Assembly: GCF_000376785.1 (NCBI RefSeq)
Contig: NZ_AQXX01000133.1
Location: 1-64,000, forward strand
Length of the DNA: 64,000 bases
Direction of reading: 5' to 3'
From: Hahella ganghwensis DSM 17046
GTDB lineage: Bacteria > Pseudomonadota > Gammaproteobacteria > Pseudomonadales > Oleiphilaceae
Of this stretch, positions 49,027 to 59,766 are shown piece after piece. The notes under the pieces are model-generated. The model saw only the letters and a program-made list of their open reading frames with translations. It was not told the origin of the DNA and made no database searches. Made by a program: the position numbers and the translations under genes. Positions within the stretch are counted from its first letter, which is position 1, and every line of letters starts with the position of its first letter.

Positions 49027-49857
49027 ATGATGCGGAAGGGGAGCAGAAACACCAAGGTTAGCCCGCGTCGGGGGGCAAGTGCCGCTCCTTCAAAGAGCAA
49101 ACGTCCTTCGGTGGGCGGAACAGGAATTGGGAAAAAGCTGGCCCGACTGCCATGGGCAAAAATGGGAATACACGTAGGCATTTTTGTTTTCTGGCTGGCG
49201 CTTCTGAGTGGTTTTTCCTACGGCGTTGGCTGGTTGGATCAGCCAATAACAAAGATAGAAGTGGCGGGTGACCTGGTGCACACCCGTAAGGCCGATGTTG
49301 AAGCGGTACTGGCGGCCAATCTGCAAAAAAGTTTTTTTACAGTGGATCTGGTGCAGATCAGAGAGCAACTGGAGCAGGCGCCCTGGACCAGGGTGGCAGC
49401 TGTGTCACGTAAGTGGCCGAGTACTCTGCGGGTGCAACTGGTTGAAGAAGAAGCCGTTGCTCGCTGGAACCAGGATGGATTTATCAATGTTTCGGGGCAG
49501 GTTTTTCGACCGGAGCAGCAAGAGGAAATGTTGGACTTGCCTCAGTTGGCGGGTCCTGAGCATAAAGCTGGGGAAGTGTTTAACCGGTTCAATATGTGGC
49601 GAAGTGAGTTGAATGCCATAGGGCTGGAAGTCTCCAGAGTCTCGATGGAATCCCGGGGTGCGTGGCGCATCGGATTTTCCGACGGATGGGAGCTGAATCT
49701 GGGCAAGCAGGATGTTGAAGATCGTTTGAACCGCTTCACCACCTTGTTTGTAAAGAAGTTACACCTGGAGCGGGAGCGCATTGCTGCGGTAGACGCCCGT
49801 TACACCAGGGGGGTGGCTGTGACATGGAAAGAGACCGATACCCCGGAATCAAGCTGA
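49027..49857 (+). CDS. ftsQ: Cell division protein FtsQ
   Basis: Bitopic divisome protein that links FtsL/FtsB to early components. 276 residues: a basic Ser/Arg/Lys-rich cytoplasmic tail, a membrane span at about 46-66, the POTRA domain (ITKIEVAGDLVHTRKADVEAV, cited as IEVAGDLVHTRKADVE) and a beta domain containing PWTRVAAVSRKWPSTLRV. ATG 49027 or 49030 are both possible. Confidence 0.94.
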   Translation: MMRKGSRNTKVSPRRGASAAPSKSKRPSVGGTGIGKKLARLPWAKMGIHVGIFVFWLALLSGFSYGVGWLDQPITKIEVAGDLVHTRKADVEAVLAANLQKSFFTVDLVQIREQLEQAPWTRVAAVSRKWPSTLRVQLVEEEAVARWNQDGFINVSGQVFRPEQQEEMLDLPQLAGPEHKAGEVFNRFNMWRSELNAIGLEVSRVSMESRGAWRIGFSDGWELNLGKQDVEDRLNRFTTLFVKKLHLERERIAAVDARYTRGVAVTWKETDTPESS

Positions 49858-49897
49858 TGCAATTATTGGAACATAAGCAAACACAGAGTCTGACAAT

Positions 49898-51130
49898 ATG
49901 GCGAGTTTGAGTGGGAATATGATCGTAGGACTGGATATAGGCACCTCCAAGGTGGTTGCGATTGTCGGTCAGAAAAACGACGAAGGTGATATTGAAATAG
50001 TCGGTATTGGTTCCCATCAGTCGCGTGGTTTGAAGCGTGGAGTGGTGGTGAATATCGAAACCACGGTGCAGGCCATCCAGAGAGCTATTGAAGAGGCTGA
50101 GCTGATGGCGGGATGCCGGATTCACTCAGTCTATGCAGGTATCGCGGGCAGTCATATCCGCAGCATGAACTCACATGGGATTGTGGCTGTTCGTGAGAGA
50201 GAAGTGGTACAGGCGGATCTGGACAGAGTCCTGGATGCCGCACAGGCGGTGGCCATACCTGCGGACCAGAGAGTGCTTCACGTTATTCCGCAGGAGTATG
50301 TGATCGACAATCAGGAGGGGGTCAAGGAGCCGTTGGGAATGTCCGGGGTGCGCCTGGAAGCCAAGGTTCATCTGGTCACCTGTGCGGTGAATGCCTATCA
50401 GAACATTGAGAAGTGCGTAAAGCGCTGTGGTCTGGAGGTGGATGAAATCATCCTCGAGCAAGTGGCGTCGAGTTATGCGGTACTGACTGACGACGAGAAA
50501 GAGCTCGGCGTCTGTGTGGTGGATATCGGCGGTGGAACCACGGATATCGCCATATTTACCGGTGGTGCCATTCGTCATACCGCGGTGATTCCCATCGCCG
50601 GGGATCAGGTGACTAACGACATCGCAATGGCGCTACGCACTCCGACGCAGAATGCAGAGGAAATCAAAATCAAATATGCCTGTGCGTTAACGCAACTGGC
50701 AGGTGCTGAAGAAACGATCAAGGTACCGGGAGTCGGTGATCGTCCAGCCCGGGATCTGAGTCGCCAGGCTCTGGCAGAGGTCGTGGAGCCTCGTTACGAG
50801 GAATTGTTCACCTTGATTCAATCTGAATTGAGGCGTAGCGGATATGAAGACCTGATTGCAGCCGGAATCGTGCTGACAGGTGGAACCTCCAGTATGGAGG
50901 GGGTCGTGGAACTGGCTGAAGAGATATTTCATGCACCTGTGCGCCTTGCTGTACCCCAGTCAGTGACCGGTCTGAGCGACGTAGTGAATAACCCGATGTA
51001 TTCAACCGCGGTGGGGCTGCTGCTATATGGCTTTAAACAACAGGAATTAGGGCTGGGAGTTTCACGCAAAACTGAGCAAGCCGTGAACATGTTCGAAAGA
51101 GTCAAGAACTGGTTTATGGGGAATTTCTAG
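49898..51130 (+). CDS. ftsA: Cell division protein FtsA
   Basis: Actin-like ATPase that tethers FtsZ to the membrane. 410 residues: MIVGLDIGTSKVVAIVG (phosphate 1), the 1C domain around 85-165, VVDIGGGTTDIAIFTGG (phosphate 2), GIVLTGGTSSMEG (adenosine), and a C-terminal amphipathic helix FERVKNWFMGNF that inserts into the membrane. Confidence 0.97.
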   Translation: MASLSGNMIVGLDIGTSKVVAIVGQKNDEGDIEIVGIGSHQSRGLKRGVVVNIETTVQAIQRAIEEAELMAGCRIHSVYAGIAGSHIRSMNSHGIVAVREREVVQADLDRVLDAAQAVAIPADQRVLHVIPQEYVIDNQEGVKEPLGMSGVRLEAKVHLVTCAVNAYQNIEKCVKRCGLEVDEIILEQVASSYAVLTDDEKELGVCVVDIGGGTTDIAIFTGGAIRHTAVIPIAGDQVTNDIAMALRTPTQNAEEIKIKYACALTQLAGAEETIKVPGVGDRPARDLSRQALAEVVEPRYEELFTLIQSELRRSGYEDLIAAGIVLTGGTSSMEGVVELAEEIFHAPVRLAVPQSVTGLSDVVNNPMYSTAVGLLLYGFKQQELGLGVSRKTEQAVNMFERVKNWFMGNF

Positions 51131-51300
51131 GGAAACAACGAGCCAATCCCTTAGGGAAAGGTTCGGGGGTGGTATCAGAAGTGCCACCAAATAACGCTGA
51201 GTCAATCAGCGCTTCTCCGGACAGGCTTTAGGGACAATGTCTGGTCTGGAAGATGTATGACTATAAACGCAGACAAAGAAATGAGTGAAAGGAGAAGGGG

Positions 51301-52458
51301 ATGTTTGAACTAGTCGATAACGTACCACAGAATGCGGTCATTAAGGTCGTAGGAGTTGGGGGCGGAGGCGGAAATGCCGTTCGTCATATGTTGGAATGTT
51401 CTGTAGATGGTGTTGAGTTTATCTGTGCGAACACAGATGCTCAGGCACTGCGTGATGTTGACGCCAAGCATGTTATTCAACTGGGCGGCACTATCACTAA
51501 AGGTCTTGGTGCGGGAGCCAACCCGGAAGTTGGTCGCCAGGCGGCCATGGAAGATCGTGATCGTATCGCGGAGACACTGAAAGGTGCTGATATGGTCTTC
51601 ATTACGGCTGGTATGGGTGGCGGAACCGGTACTGGTGGCGCGCCTGTTGTGGCGGAAATTGCCCGTGAAATGGGGATTCTGACGGTGGCAGTTGTTACTC
51701 GTCCATTCCCATTTGAAGGTGGAAAGCGGATGAAAATTGCTGAGGCAGGCCTGAAAGAATTGTCTCAGCATGTTGATTCCCTGATTACGATTCCCAATGA
51801 GAAGTTGTTGAGTGTCATGGGCAAAAACACCAGCCTTCTGGATGCTTTTGCTGCAGCCAACGATGTATTGCTGGGTGCTGTTCAGGGGATTGCGGATCTG
51901 ATCATCCGTCCAGGTATGATCAACGTCGACTTTGCAGACGTTCGCACTGTGATGTCAGAAATGGGAATGGCCATGATGGGAACCGGCGTTGCCTCCGGTG
52001 ACACTCGTGCCCGCGAGGCCGCAGAACGTGCAGTTCGCAGCCCATTGCTGGAAGACATCAATCTGCAGGGCGCACGTGGTATTCTGGTCAATATTACGGC
52101 TGGTATCGATCTGTCTCTGGGAGAATTCTCTGAAGTGGGTAACACCATTGAAGAGTTCGCCTCGGATTCTGCGACAGTCGTTGTCGGTACTGTTATTGAT
52201 CCAGAAATGAAAGATGAGCTGCGGGTCACAGTTGTGGCTACTGGTTTGGGCGGTTTGCATGACAAGCCGACGAAAGTGGTCGATAATTCGCGCCAGGTAA
52301 ACGGCACCACAGATTACCACCAGTTGGAGCGTCCAACCGTTATGCGGAAGCGTACTTCTACCGTTGGTAATGCTGCAGTGGATCGCCGCGCAGTGGGAGA
52401 TGAGCAAAGCGTTGAATATCTTGATATTCCAGCGTTTCTGCGTCGTCAAGCCGATTAA
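51301..52458 (+). CDS. ftsZ: Cell division GTPase FtsZ
   Basis: Tubulin homologue that forms the division ring. 385 residues: [16 protein letters not shown], the tubulin signature GGGTGTG (106-112), the T7 loop region [11 protein letters not shown], a short variable linker from about 315, and the C-terminal peptide [12 protein letters not shown] (374-385) that binds FtsA and ZipA. A 170-base gap separates it from ftsA and may hold its own promoter; AAAGGAGA lies just before ATG 51301. Confidence 0.98.
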   Translation: MFELVDNVPQNAVIKVVGVGGGGGNAVRHMLECSVDGVEFICANTDAQALRDVDAKHVIQLGGTITKGLGAGANPEVGRQAAMEDRDRIAETLKGADMVFITAGMGGGTGTGGAPVVAEIAREMGILTVAVVTRPFPFEGGKRMKIAEAGLKELSQHVDSLITIPNEKLLSVMGKNTSLLDAFAAANDVLLGAVQGIADLIIRPGMINVDFADVRTVMSEMGMAMMGTGVASGDTRAREAAERAVRSPLLEDINLQGARGILVNITAGIDLSLGEFSEVGNTIEEFASDSATVVVGTVIDPEMKDELRVTVVATGLGGLHDKPTKVVDNSRQVNGTTDYHQLERPTVMRKRTSTVGNAAVDRRAVGDEQSVEYLDIPAFLRRQAD

Positions 52459-52547
52459 TTTGACGGTTCGGTCATTTAGGTTGGAGGCCCTAACGGCTTT
52501 CTGGTATGATTTGGCCGAATTTCGTCCAGTTTTGGTGAATCGCCGCA

Positions 52548-53456
52548 ATGATTAAACAGCGCACTTTAAAAAACATCATCCGTGCGACGGGGGTGGGGCT
52601 GCACTCGGGTGAGAAAGTCTATCTCACTTTGAAGCCGGCACCCGTGGACACTGGTGTTGTTTTCTGTCGAACGGATCTTGACCCGGTCGTGGAAATTCCG
52701 GCACGAGCGGAGAATGTTGGGGAAACCCTGCTTTCGACGACTTTGGTCAAGAACGGAGTGAAAGTCGCCACAGTTGAACACTTACTGTCTGCGTTAGCAG
52801 GTCTGGGTATCGACAACTGTTTCGTGGAACTGAGTGCTGCGGAAGTGCCTATCATGGATGGTAGCGCAGGGCCCTTTGTCTTTTTGATCCAGTCTGCGGG
52901 GATCGAAGAGCAGCAGGCGCCCAAGAAGTTTATCCGCATCAAGCGTGAAGTGACCGTCACAGAAGATGATAAGAAAGCGACCTTCCTGCCGTTTGACGGC
53001 TTTAAAGTCACCTTCAGCATCGACTTTGACCACCCGGTTTTCAAAGGTCGGTCTCAGGAGACAACGGTGGACTTCTCCAGTACGTCTTTTGTTAAGGAAG
53101 TAAGTCGGGCCCGGACATTCGGGTTTATGCGCGATATTGAGAAATTGCGGGCTATGAATCTGGCGCTGGGTGGCAGTGTGGATAATGCCATCGTAGTAGA
53201 TGATTTCAAAATACTGAACGAAGACGGCTTGCGTTATGACGATGAGTTCGTCAAGCATAAGGTGTTGGATGCAATTGGTGATCTTTACCTACTAGGTAAA
53301 AGCCTGGTTGGAGAATTCCGAGGGCATAAATCCGGTCACGGTCTGAACAATAAACTTCTCCGCGAATTGTTAACCCAAAAGGATGCTTGGGAGATTGTGA
53401 CTCTGGAAGATACTCAGGATGCTCCAATATCGTTTATGAAACCGATTCTCGCCTAA
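52548..53456 (+). CDS. lpxC: UDP-3-O-acyl-GlcNAc deacetylase
   Basis: Zinc enzyme for the committed step of lipid A synthesis, so the cell has a lipopolysaccharide outer membrane. 302 residues: [21 protein letters not shown] at the start (cited as [15 protein letters not shown]), the zinc His in [23 protein letters not shown], and the second zinc site [15 protein letters not shown] with His and Asp. Last gene of the dcw run; terminator follows. Confidence 0.98.
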   Translation: MIKQRTLKNIIRATGVGLHSGEKVYLTLKPAPVDTGVVFCRTDLDPVVEIPARAENVGETLLSTTLVKNGVKVATVEHLLSALAGLGIDNCFVELSAAEVPIMDGSAGPFVFLIQSAGIEEQQAPKKFIRIKREVTVTEDDKKATFLPFDGFKVTFSIDFDHPVFKGRSQETTVDFSSTSFVKEVSRARTFGFMRDIEKLRAMNLALGGSVDNAIVVDDFKILNEDGLRYDDEFVKHKVLDAIGDLYLLGKSLVGEFRGHKSGHGLNNKLLRELLTQKDAWEIVTLEDTQDAPISFMKPILA

Positions 53457-53479
53457 GTTCGGCGTCGGTTGTTGGAATT

Positions 53480-53515
53480 GAAAGGCAGGATCCGTCTCGG
53501 GTCCTGCCTTTTTAC
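53480..53515 (+). terminator. Terminator of the dcw cluster
   Basis: AAGGCAGGA (53482-53490) pairs with TCCTGCCTT (53502-53510), followed by T residues. The T run touches the stop codon of the converging dciA gene. Confidence 0.88.
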
Positions 53516-53985
53516 TTTGTATGAGAAGCCAAGGATTCCAACACTTTACGTAGTTCCTCATCATCACAATGCCGGGCTTCCTGCATCAGGAGTTCGGCAT
53601 TTTGTTTTGAAACCGGATTCACCTGCCTTTTAGGTTTGGCTTTCTCTACTTGAGGCTTAACCTTCGGAAGTATCTGGTACACAAACTCAAACTCCTTAAA
53701 CTGTCGGAGATCCCTCAATATTTCGTGCTGTCTCATGCGTACCAGATTGGCCGACAGGGCATTTGGTACGATAACGGTTATCCTGCCATTCTGAACGCTC
53801 GCAAATTGCACTGTTTCCTTTAGATCTTCCGGAAGTACCCCCGAAAATCGCCTTTGAAGCTGATATAGAGAGCTTGCACGGTCAATCAGTTGGCCAAGGG
53901 CTGAGCTTGAGTTGGATAAAATATCAGATATCTGTTTGCGCATAGCGTTTCGGCTGGGCCATTTTGTTGTTAACAAAACTGTCAT
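53512..53985 (-). CDS. dciA: DciA (DUF721) helicase-loading protein
   Basis: A 157-residue DUF721/DciA protein. In bacteria without DnaC or DnaI, DciA helps load or activate the replicative helicase DnaB. The folded domain, about residues 35-110, carries LYQLQRRFSGVLPEDLKETVQFASV and the strand-helix pattern ITVIVPNALSANLVRMRQHEILRDL (quoted in parts: LQRRFSGVLPEDL, SANLVRMRQHEIL). A Lys/Pro-rich, probably disordered tail follows. It sits between lpxC and secA, the usual place. ATG 53985 and 53943 are both possible starts. Confidence 0.85.
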   Translation of the reverse strand: MTVLLTTKWPSRNAMRKQISDILSNSSSALGQLIDRASSLYQLQRRFSGVLPEDLKETVQFASVQNGRITVIVPNALSANLVRMRQHEILRDLRQFKEFEFVYQILPKVKPQVEKAKPKRQVNPVSKQNAELLMQEARHCDDEELRKVLESLASHTK

Positions 53986-54241
53986 TTAGAGCATCAGGTG
54001 CTAAATTTGTGATATTTGACATCTGGTTGTTTTTTGTGCTGCTCGTTAAGGGCTGATTTTACGGGATTTGAGCACAAAATGCTGGAGTATTAGAACATCC
54101 TGTAACAAAAACCTGAATATAAACCACATTGCATTAGCGCATTTACTTCTATAATGAAATTGGATACTCTCGCTCGTTTGTTATTTTACGATATTTCACA
54201 ATCAGCCTCAGATAGGGCACTTACGAATCCACGAAACTGCT

Positions 54242-55183
54242 ATGGACATTATTGTTCTTAACCGCCGCCACGACCGATCGCGATCCCTCACGCTGAGTAA
54301 GCTGGTCGTTTTCGGTATACTTTGTTTCTTCCTGAGTGCTTTTGGAGGCGTTGCCTACCTGGGTTATCACTTCGGCACGTCTATGCACTCAGCGTCATCC
54401 TCAGATCTCGTCAGCAGTGATGTCATCAAGAATTGGGAAGGGAAGTTGGAAGACCAGTCCCGGCAGATTGACGACTACAAAGTCAGATCTTCCCAGCATA
54501 TAGATGCATTGACCTTGCGTATGGGGGAGCTTCAGGCTCGCCTGCTGAGGTTGGATGCGCTAGGGCAACGGCTTACTGATGTGGCTGGTTTGGATGAAGG
54601 TGAATTCGATTTTGTGTCCACACCGGCCCTGGGTGGTCCTGAGGAAGTGGGCGTGGAACAGTCTTATGCCGTACCTGAGCTGACGGCGGCTTTGGAAATG
54701 ATTGAGCAACAGGCAGAATCCAGAGAGCAGCAGTTGCGTTTGATGGATGAACTGTTTGTAAATCAGAAATTCCAGCGTGAGCAATTTGTTGCCGGACGCC
54801 CTATTCTGAAAGGGTGGCTGTCCTCCTATTACGGTTACCGTTCAGATCCGTTCACAGGCAAGCGTGCCTGGCATGCCGGTGTTGATTTTGCAGGTAAAGA
54901 AGGTAGTGACATCGTTGCGGTTGCTGGAGGGGTGGTGACACACGCCAGTGAGCGCTATGGCTATGGTCAACTTGTCGAGATCAATCATGGCGGAGGCCTG
55001 GTTACACGTTATGCTCACTGCAAGGAAATTTTGGTAGCTGTGGGGGATGTTGTTCAGAAAGGGCAGGCACTTGCGTTGATGGGCAGTACCGGGCGGTCTA
55101 CAGGACCTCATGTTCACTTTGAGGTTCGTAAAAACGGCAAGCCTATGGATCCAGCCAAATTTATTCATCGGGCCAGTCGCTGA
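54242..55183 (+). CDS. M23-family (LytM) metallopeptidase, membrane-anchored
   Basis: A 313-residue protein: short cytoplasmic head, membrane anchor (about 20-42), a coiled-coil region (about 60-185) and a C-terminal peptidase M23 domain. The zinc site is HAGVDFAG (first His) and PHVHFEVR (HxH), with SSYYGYRSDPFTGKRAWH just before it. All three zinc ligands are present, so it may cut peptidoglycan cross-links; alternatively it could regulate an amidase. Genes of this type sit beside secA and dciA in Pseudomonas-like genomes. Confidence 0.9.
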   Translation: MDIIVLNRRHDRSRSLTLSKLVVFGILCFFLSAFGGVAYLGYHFGTSMHSASSSDLVSSDVIKNWEGKLEDQSRQIDDYKVRSSQHIDALTLRMGELQARLLRLDALGQRLTDVAGLDEGEFDFVSTPALGGPEEVGVEQSYAVPELTAALEMIEQQAESREQQLRLMDELFVNQKFQREQFVAGRPILKGWLSSYYGYRSDPFTGKRAWHAGVDFAGKEGSDIVAVAGGVVTHASERYGYGQLVEINHGGGLVTRYAHCKEILVAVGDVVQKGQALALMGSTGRSTGPHVHFEVRKNGKPMDPAKFIHRASR

Positions 55184-55352
55184 GATTGATCTGTCTCGAC
55201 ACACTTCTATGTTGTGACTGGCCGGATTCTGCCGGCTGGTTACTTTCAGTTTGCTGACGAGCTTAGGGAAAATTGCTCACTAGGCAAAATTTTTCTCTTC
55301 AATATCAATATTTCCTTCCAAAGAGACTTTTAATTTTAATTCTCTGCCTATA

Positions 55353-55402
55353 TTGTTACTTGGCGTAACAAGTGTGCACTAATCCCTTTATTGCTGTAAC
55401 AA
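55353..55402. promoter_or_regulatory. Palindrome and extra half-site upstream of secA
   Basis: TTGTTAC (55353-55359) and GTAACAA (55365-55371) form an inverted repeat with a 5-base spacer. A third GTAACAA lies at 55396-55402, 31 bases on, or three helical turns. No regulator can be named. Confidence 0.45.
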
Positions 55403-55414
55403 GTTGGGGTTAGA

Positions 55415-55570
55415 ATGCGGAGCTTGGATTTAGGCTCCCTCTCGACGGCATATCCTGAAGCTCTGACAGGGAGTCTGTGCGAAAGCCTTATTTTTTTACT
55501 GTTTCCATCGTTGGCTGCGGCTTTGATGAGGCTTTTGCACAGGCTTACCAACAGTGCCTGTTGTCACTGA
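55415..55570 (+). CDS. Possible 51-residue leader peptide upstream of secA
   Basis: An ATG at 55415, after GGGG, opens a 51-codon frame that ends 63 bases before secA. The product has a polar start, a hydrophobic core (SLIFLLFPSLAAALM, about residues 24-38) and a short basic tail ending HRLTNSACCH. Position and hydrophobic segment recall SecM, the secretion-monitoring leader of E. coli, but there is no SecM-type arrest motif and the basic residues follow rather than precede the hydrophobic core. Coding status is uncertain. Confidence 0.3.
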   Translation: MRSLDLGSLSTAYPEALTGSLCESLIFLLFPSLAAALMRLLHRLTNSACCH

Positions 55571-55633
55571 GCAATCAAGTCGTAATTCCGCCCAAGAAGA
55601 ACGCGTACATATAAAAAGGTATTTTGGTCAGTT

Positions 55634-58387
55634 ATGTTTGCATCCATCGCCAAGAAAATTTTCGGCAGCAAAAACGCCCGTGAAGTTAAGCGTCTAAGTA
55701 GGGTCGTTAATTCCATTACTCAAAAGGAAGAAGCGATCAGTGCTCTGGACGAATCGGCACTTAAAGCCAAGACCCAGGAGTTCAAGGAACGCCTGGCCAA
55801 AGGGGAATCCCTGGATCAGATACTGCCAGAAGCCTTTGCTGTCGTGCGCGAAGCGGGTAAACGAGTATTGGGGATGCGACATTTCGATGTGCAGTTGGTT
55901 GGCGGTATGACCCTGCATAACGGGAAAATTGCGGAGATGCGGACCGGTGAGGGTAAAACCCTGGTGGCAACTCTAGCGGTATACCTCAATGCACTGACAG
56001 AGAAAGGTGTTCACGTTGTTACCGTCAACGACTATCTGGCGCAGCGTGATGCTGACTGGATGCGTCCTCTCTACGAATATCTCGGATTGTCCATCGGCGT
56101 GGTTGTCAGTGGGCAGGATCCAATAGCCAAGCGCAGCGCCTATGCCTGTGATATCACCTACGGAACCAATAACGAATTTGGTTTTGATTATCTGCGCGAT
56201 AACATGGCGTTCAGTATCGAAGACAAAGTTCAGCGAGGGCATCACTTTGCTATCGTGGATGAGGTTGACTCGATCCTGATCGATGAGGCACGTACACCAC
56301 TGATTATCAGTGGCCCGGCTGAAGACAGTTCGGAAATGTACCGCAAAATCGACAAGCTGATTCCGCTTCTCAAAAAAGCAATTGAAGAAAGTGAAGGTGT
56401 ACCAGCGGTAGACGGCCACTTTACCATTGACGAAAAAAGTCGCGGTGTGGAACTGACTGAATCAGGCCACGCATATGTTGAGGAACTTCTGGTTCAAAAC
56501 GATCTGTTGGAGGAAGGGGACAGTCTGTATGCGCCTTCCAACCTGGGACTGTTGCACCACATTAACTCCGGCTTGAGGGCTCACCATCTCTATCAGCGTA
56601 ATGTCGAATACATTGTGCAGAATGAGCAGATTGTGATCGTCGATGAGCACACCGGTAGAACCATGCCGGGACGGCGCTGGGGTGAAGGCCTTCATCAGGC
56701 AATTGAAGCCAAAGAAGGGGTCAATATCCAGGCTGAAAGCCAGACGCTCGCATCGACTACTTTCCAGAATTACTTCCGTCTTTATGAGAAACTTGCCGGT
56801 ATGACCGGGACCGCCGATACCGAGGCGTTTGAGTTCCGTCAGATTTACGGCTTGGATGTTGTCGTGATTCCAACCAACAAGCAGGTCAAACGTATCGACT
56901 ATAACGATCTGGTTTACCTGTCAGTAGAAGAGAAGTTCCAGGCGGTTATTGACGATATCAAAGATACTGTTTCCCAGAATCGTCCTGTTCTGGTGGGTAC
57001 CGCGTCCATTGAAGCTTCTGAATACCTTTCTGCGATGCTTAAGAAAGAGAACATTGATCACAACGTTCTCAACGCCAAGCAGCACGAGCGTGAAGCTCAT
57101 GTTATCGCTCAGGCCGGTCAGCCGGGAGCGGTGACCATTGCTACCAATATGGCCGGTCGTGGTACCGATATCGTACTGGGGGGAAACTGGGAGGAGGAAA
57201 TCCATTCCCTGGAAAATCCAACCCAGGAACAAATTGATAAGATTAAAGCTGACTGGCAAAAGCGCCATGAGATGGTTATCAGTTCCGGTGGTTTGCATGT
57301 GATCGGTTCTGAGCGACACGAGTCCCGCCGTATCGATAACCAGCTGCGTGGCCGTTCCGGTCGCCAGGGAGATCCAGGGTCCACCCGCTTTTATTTGTCT
57401 CTGGAAGACAACCTGATGCGGATCTTTGCATCTGACCGCGTCAAGAACATCATGCAGGCTTTGGGCATGCAAAAGGGTGAGGCAATTGAACACCGTATGG
57501 TGAGCAATGCGATCGAAAAAGCCCAGCGTAAGGTGGAAGGCCGAAACTTCGATATTCGGAAATCGCTTCTTGAGTATGACGACGTAGCCAACGATCAACG
57601 TCGAGTGGTTTACGAGCAGCGAAATGAGGTCATGGCCAGAGATGACATCTCCGACATGATTACGGCAGTGCGTGAGGATGTCGTCAACAGTTCCCTGAGC
57701 CAGTTTATTCCGCCTCAGAGCCTTGAGGAGCAATGGGATATTCCCGGCCTGGAGAAGTTCCTGGAAACGGAGATGGCACTGCAACTCCCGATACAGAAAT
57801 GGCTGGATGAAGACAAGAAGCTGCATGAGGAAACCCTGCGGGAGAAAGTTCTTCAAGAGGTGGTATCCGCCTATGAAGCGAAGGAATCCGTGGTTGGCGC
57901 CGAGACGATGCGTAAGTTTGAAAAGCAAGTGTTCCTGCAGGTACTGGACACTTTGTGGAAGGAGCATCTCTCGAATATGGACCTGTTGAGAATGGGGATC
58001 CATTTGCGCGGATATGCCCAGAAAAACCCGAAACAGGAATATAAACGCGAAGCGTTTGAATTGTTCCAGGGAATGCTCGATTCCATTAAGACAGACGCTA
58101 TTCGGATTCTTTGCCATGTTCGGGTGCAGACTCAGGAAGAGCTGGAAGAAATGGAGCGTCGTCGCCGTGAAGCGTTGGCGTTGCAAATGCAGAAAGCAGA
58201 GGCTCAGCACCCGGAAAGCCAGGTTAGCGAACAGTTGTCTGAGTCTTCTGATGATGAAGAGGGTGGAGCTAAAGGCGAGCAGCACGCGGCACCCTTTGTC
58301 AGAGAAGGCAAGAAAGTGGGGCGTAACGAACCCTGCCCATGTGGTTCCGGTAAAAAGTACAAGCAGTGTCACGGTAAGGTGGAGTAG
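55634..58387 (+). CDS. secA: Preprotein translocase ATPase SecA
   Basis: Motor that pushes unfolded proteins through SecYEG. 917 residues: Walker A RTGEGKT (103-109), [15 protein letters not shown], the preprotein cross-linking domain (about 225-370), GTASIEASE and [13 protein letters not shown] of the second nucleotide-binding fold, [12 protein letters not shown], and a helical scaffold. The C-terminal zinc motif [14 protein letters not shown], which binds SecB and lipids, follows an acidic linker. Start ATG 55634. Confidence 0.98.
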   Translation: MFASIAKKIFGSKNAREVKRLSRVVNSITQKEEAISALDESALKAKTQEFKERLAKGESLDQILPEAFAVVREAGKRVLGMRHFDVQLVGGMTLHNGKIAEMRTGEGKTLVATLAVYLNALTEKGVHVVTVNDYLAQRDADWMRPLYEYLGLSIGVVVSGQDPIAKRSAYACDITYGTNNEFGFDYLRDNMAFSIEDKVQRGHHFAIVDEVDSILIDEARTPLIISGPAEDSSEMYRKIDKLIPLLKKAIEESEGVPAVDGHFTIDEKSRGVELTESGHAYVEELLVQNDLLEEGDSLYAPSNLGLLHHINSGLRAHHLYQRNVEYIVQNEQIVIVDEHTGRTMPGRRWGEGLHQAIEAKEGVNIQAESQTLASTTFQNYFRLYEKLAGMTGTADTEAFEFRQIYGLDVVVIPTNKQVKRIDYNDLVYLSVEEKFQAVIDDIKDTVSQNRPVLVGTASIEASEYLSAMLKKENIDHNVLNAKQHEREAHVIAQAGQPGAVTIATNMAGRGTDIVLGGNWEEEIHSLENPTQEQIDKIKADWQKRHEMVISSGGLHVIGSERHESRRIDNQLRGRSGRQGDPGSTRFYLSLEDNLMRIFASDRVKNIMQALGMQKGEAIEHRMVSNAIEKAQRKVEGRNFDIRKSLLEYDDVANDQRRVVYEQRNEVMARDDISDMITAVREDVVNSSLSQFIPPQSLEEQWDIPGLEKFLETEMALQLPIQKWLDEDKKLHEETLREKVLQEVVSAYEAKESVVGAETMRKFEKQVFLQVLDTLWKEHLSNMDLLRMGIHLRGYAQKNPKQEYKREAFELFQGMLDSIKTDAIRILCHVRVQTQEELEEMERRRREALALQMQKAEAQHPESQVSEQLSESSDDEEGGAKGEQHAAPFVREGKKVGRNEPCPCGSGKKYKQCHGKVE

Positions 58388-58392
58388 CGCCG

Positions 58393-59613
58393 ATGGCGGT
58401 AGGCCCAGGGGCGTTGCCCGACTTTTTTGAAATACCTGGTGTTCGTATTGGTATTGCCTCGGCCGGTATAAAAAAACCGGGACGCAAGGATGTTGTTGTT
58501 TTCGAGTTGGCTGAAGGCTCCAGGACTGCTGGCGTTTTTACAAAAAACCAGTTTTGTGCGGCGCCTGTGGTGGTGGCAAAAGAGCATCTCAAAAACGACT
58601 CGCCACGTTATCTTCTGATCAATACCGGTAACGCCAATGCCGGGACTGGTTCGCAAGGGATGCAGGATGCGCTTGAGAGTTGTAATGCTCTCGCCAGTGA
58701 GGTCAATTGCAGTGCTTCCCATGTGCTGCCATTCTCAACCGGTGTTATTGGAGAGCCTCTCCCTGTTTCCAAAATCAAGTCTGCTTTACCGGCGGCACTG
58801 GAAAATCTGATGAGCGCTCACTGGCCGGAAGCAGCGTCAGGCATAATGACGACAGATACCCGCCCCAAAGGTGCGACTGTCGAGGTATTGGTAGAAGGAA
58901 AGCCTGTCCGGATCAGTGGCATCAGCAAAGGTGCCGGTATGATCAGGCCAAATATGGCAACGATGTTGGCATTTGTCGCAACCGATGCGCCCATTGCCCA
59001 GGATGTGTTGCAGCAGTTACTGACAGAGGCCGTAGAGCGGTCATTTAACCGCATTACCATTGATAGTGATACTTCCACCAATGATGCCTGTATTCTGACT
59101 GCCACAGGTCAGGCAGACGTTACAGCCATGACGGATCTGAATCAGTCGGAATGGCTGAATTTTCGGGCAGCCTTACAAGATCTGATGCAGGAATTGGCTC
59201 ATGCCATCGTCAGAGATGGTGAGGGAGCGACCAAGTTTGTCGAAGTAAGGGTGGAGCAGGCGGCTGATCGTCAGGAAGCCCTTGATGTGGCTTATACCAT
59301 TGCACATTCCCCATTGGTTAAGACGGCGCTGTTCGCCAGTGACCCCAATTGGGGGCGTATTCTGGCAGCAGTGGGGCGTGCCGAAATAGAGAGTCTGGAC
59401 GTCAATGGTATCGATATCTATCTGAATGACGTGTGTATCGTTGAGCGGGGCGGACGCGCTGTTTCTTATACAGAGGAAGCTGGGCAGGCTGTTATGGATC
59501 AGGAAGAGATTCTGATTCGGGTAGTGCTGAGGCGCGGGCAGGTAAAAGACCAGGTATGGACGACTGATTTATCACACGAATATGTTCGGATAAACGCCGA
59601 GTACCGGACCTGA
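58393..59613 (+). CDS. argJ: Glutamate N-acetyltransferase / amino-acid acetyltransferase
   Basis: Recycles the acetyl group from N-acetylornithine to glutamate in arginine synthesis. 406 residues. The proenzyme is cut before Thr in KGAGMIRPNMATMLAF (about residues 178-193) to give alpha and beta chains that form the active site. TTDTRPK and SDPNWGRILAAVGRA are also typical. Whether it is mono- or bifunctional cannot be told from sequence. It begins 5 bases after secA. Confidence 0.96.
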   Translation: MAVGPGALPDFFEIPGVRIGIASAGIKKPGRKDVVVFELAEGSRTAGVFTKNQFCAAPVVVAKEHLKNDSPRYLLINTGNANAGTGSQGMQDALESCNALASEVNCSASHVLPFSTGVIGEPLPVSKIKSALPAALENLMSAHWPEAASGIMTTDTRPKGATVEVLVEGKPVRISGISKGAGMIRPNMATMLAFVATDAPIAQDVLQQLLTEAVERSFNRITIDSDTSTNDACILTATGQADVTAMTDLNQSEWLNFRAALQDLMQELAHAIVRDGEGATKFVEVRVEQAADRQEALDVAYTIAHSPLVKTALFASDPNWGRILAAVGRAEIESLDVNGIDIYLNDVCIVERGGRAVSYTEEAGQAVMDQEEILIRVVLRRGQVKDQVWTTDLSHEYVRINAEYRT

Positions 59614-59632
59614 TTAACACCATTCCCCTCCG

Positions 59633-59668
59633 GGACTCTTGTGACAGCTGTGTCGAGAGTCCTTCTCT
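59633..59668 (+). terminator. Possible terminator after argJ
   Basis: GGACTCT (59633-59639) pairs with AGAGTCC (59656-59662), with an inner GACA/TGTC pairing. The tail TTCTCTC is pyrimidine-rich but not a clean T run, so termination is uncertain. Confidence 0.4.
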
Positions 59669-59766
59669 CAGCTAATAACCACAATAAAAGTGGTGTCATT
59701 TCTCTTCAAAAACGATGTAGATCTGCATCCATATTCTGCAGGCCTTCTGGAATTGATGGAGTGGTT

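Noticed and set aside
56921-58372. 483-codon open frame antisense to secA
   Set aside because: It is fully inside secA, has no recognisable domains and reflects the codon use of the opposite strand; secA is unmistakable.
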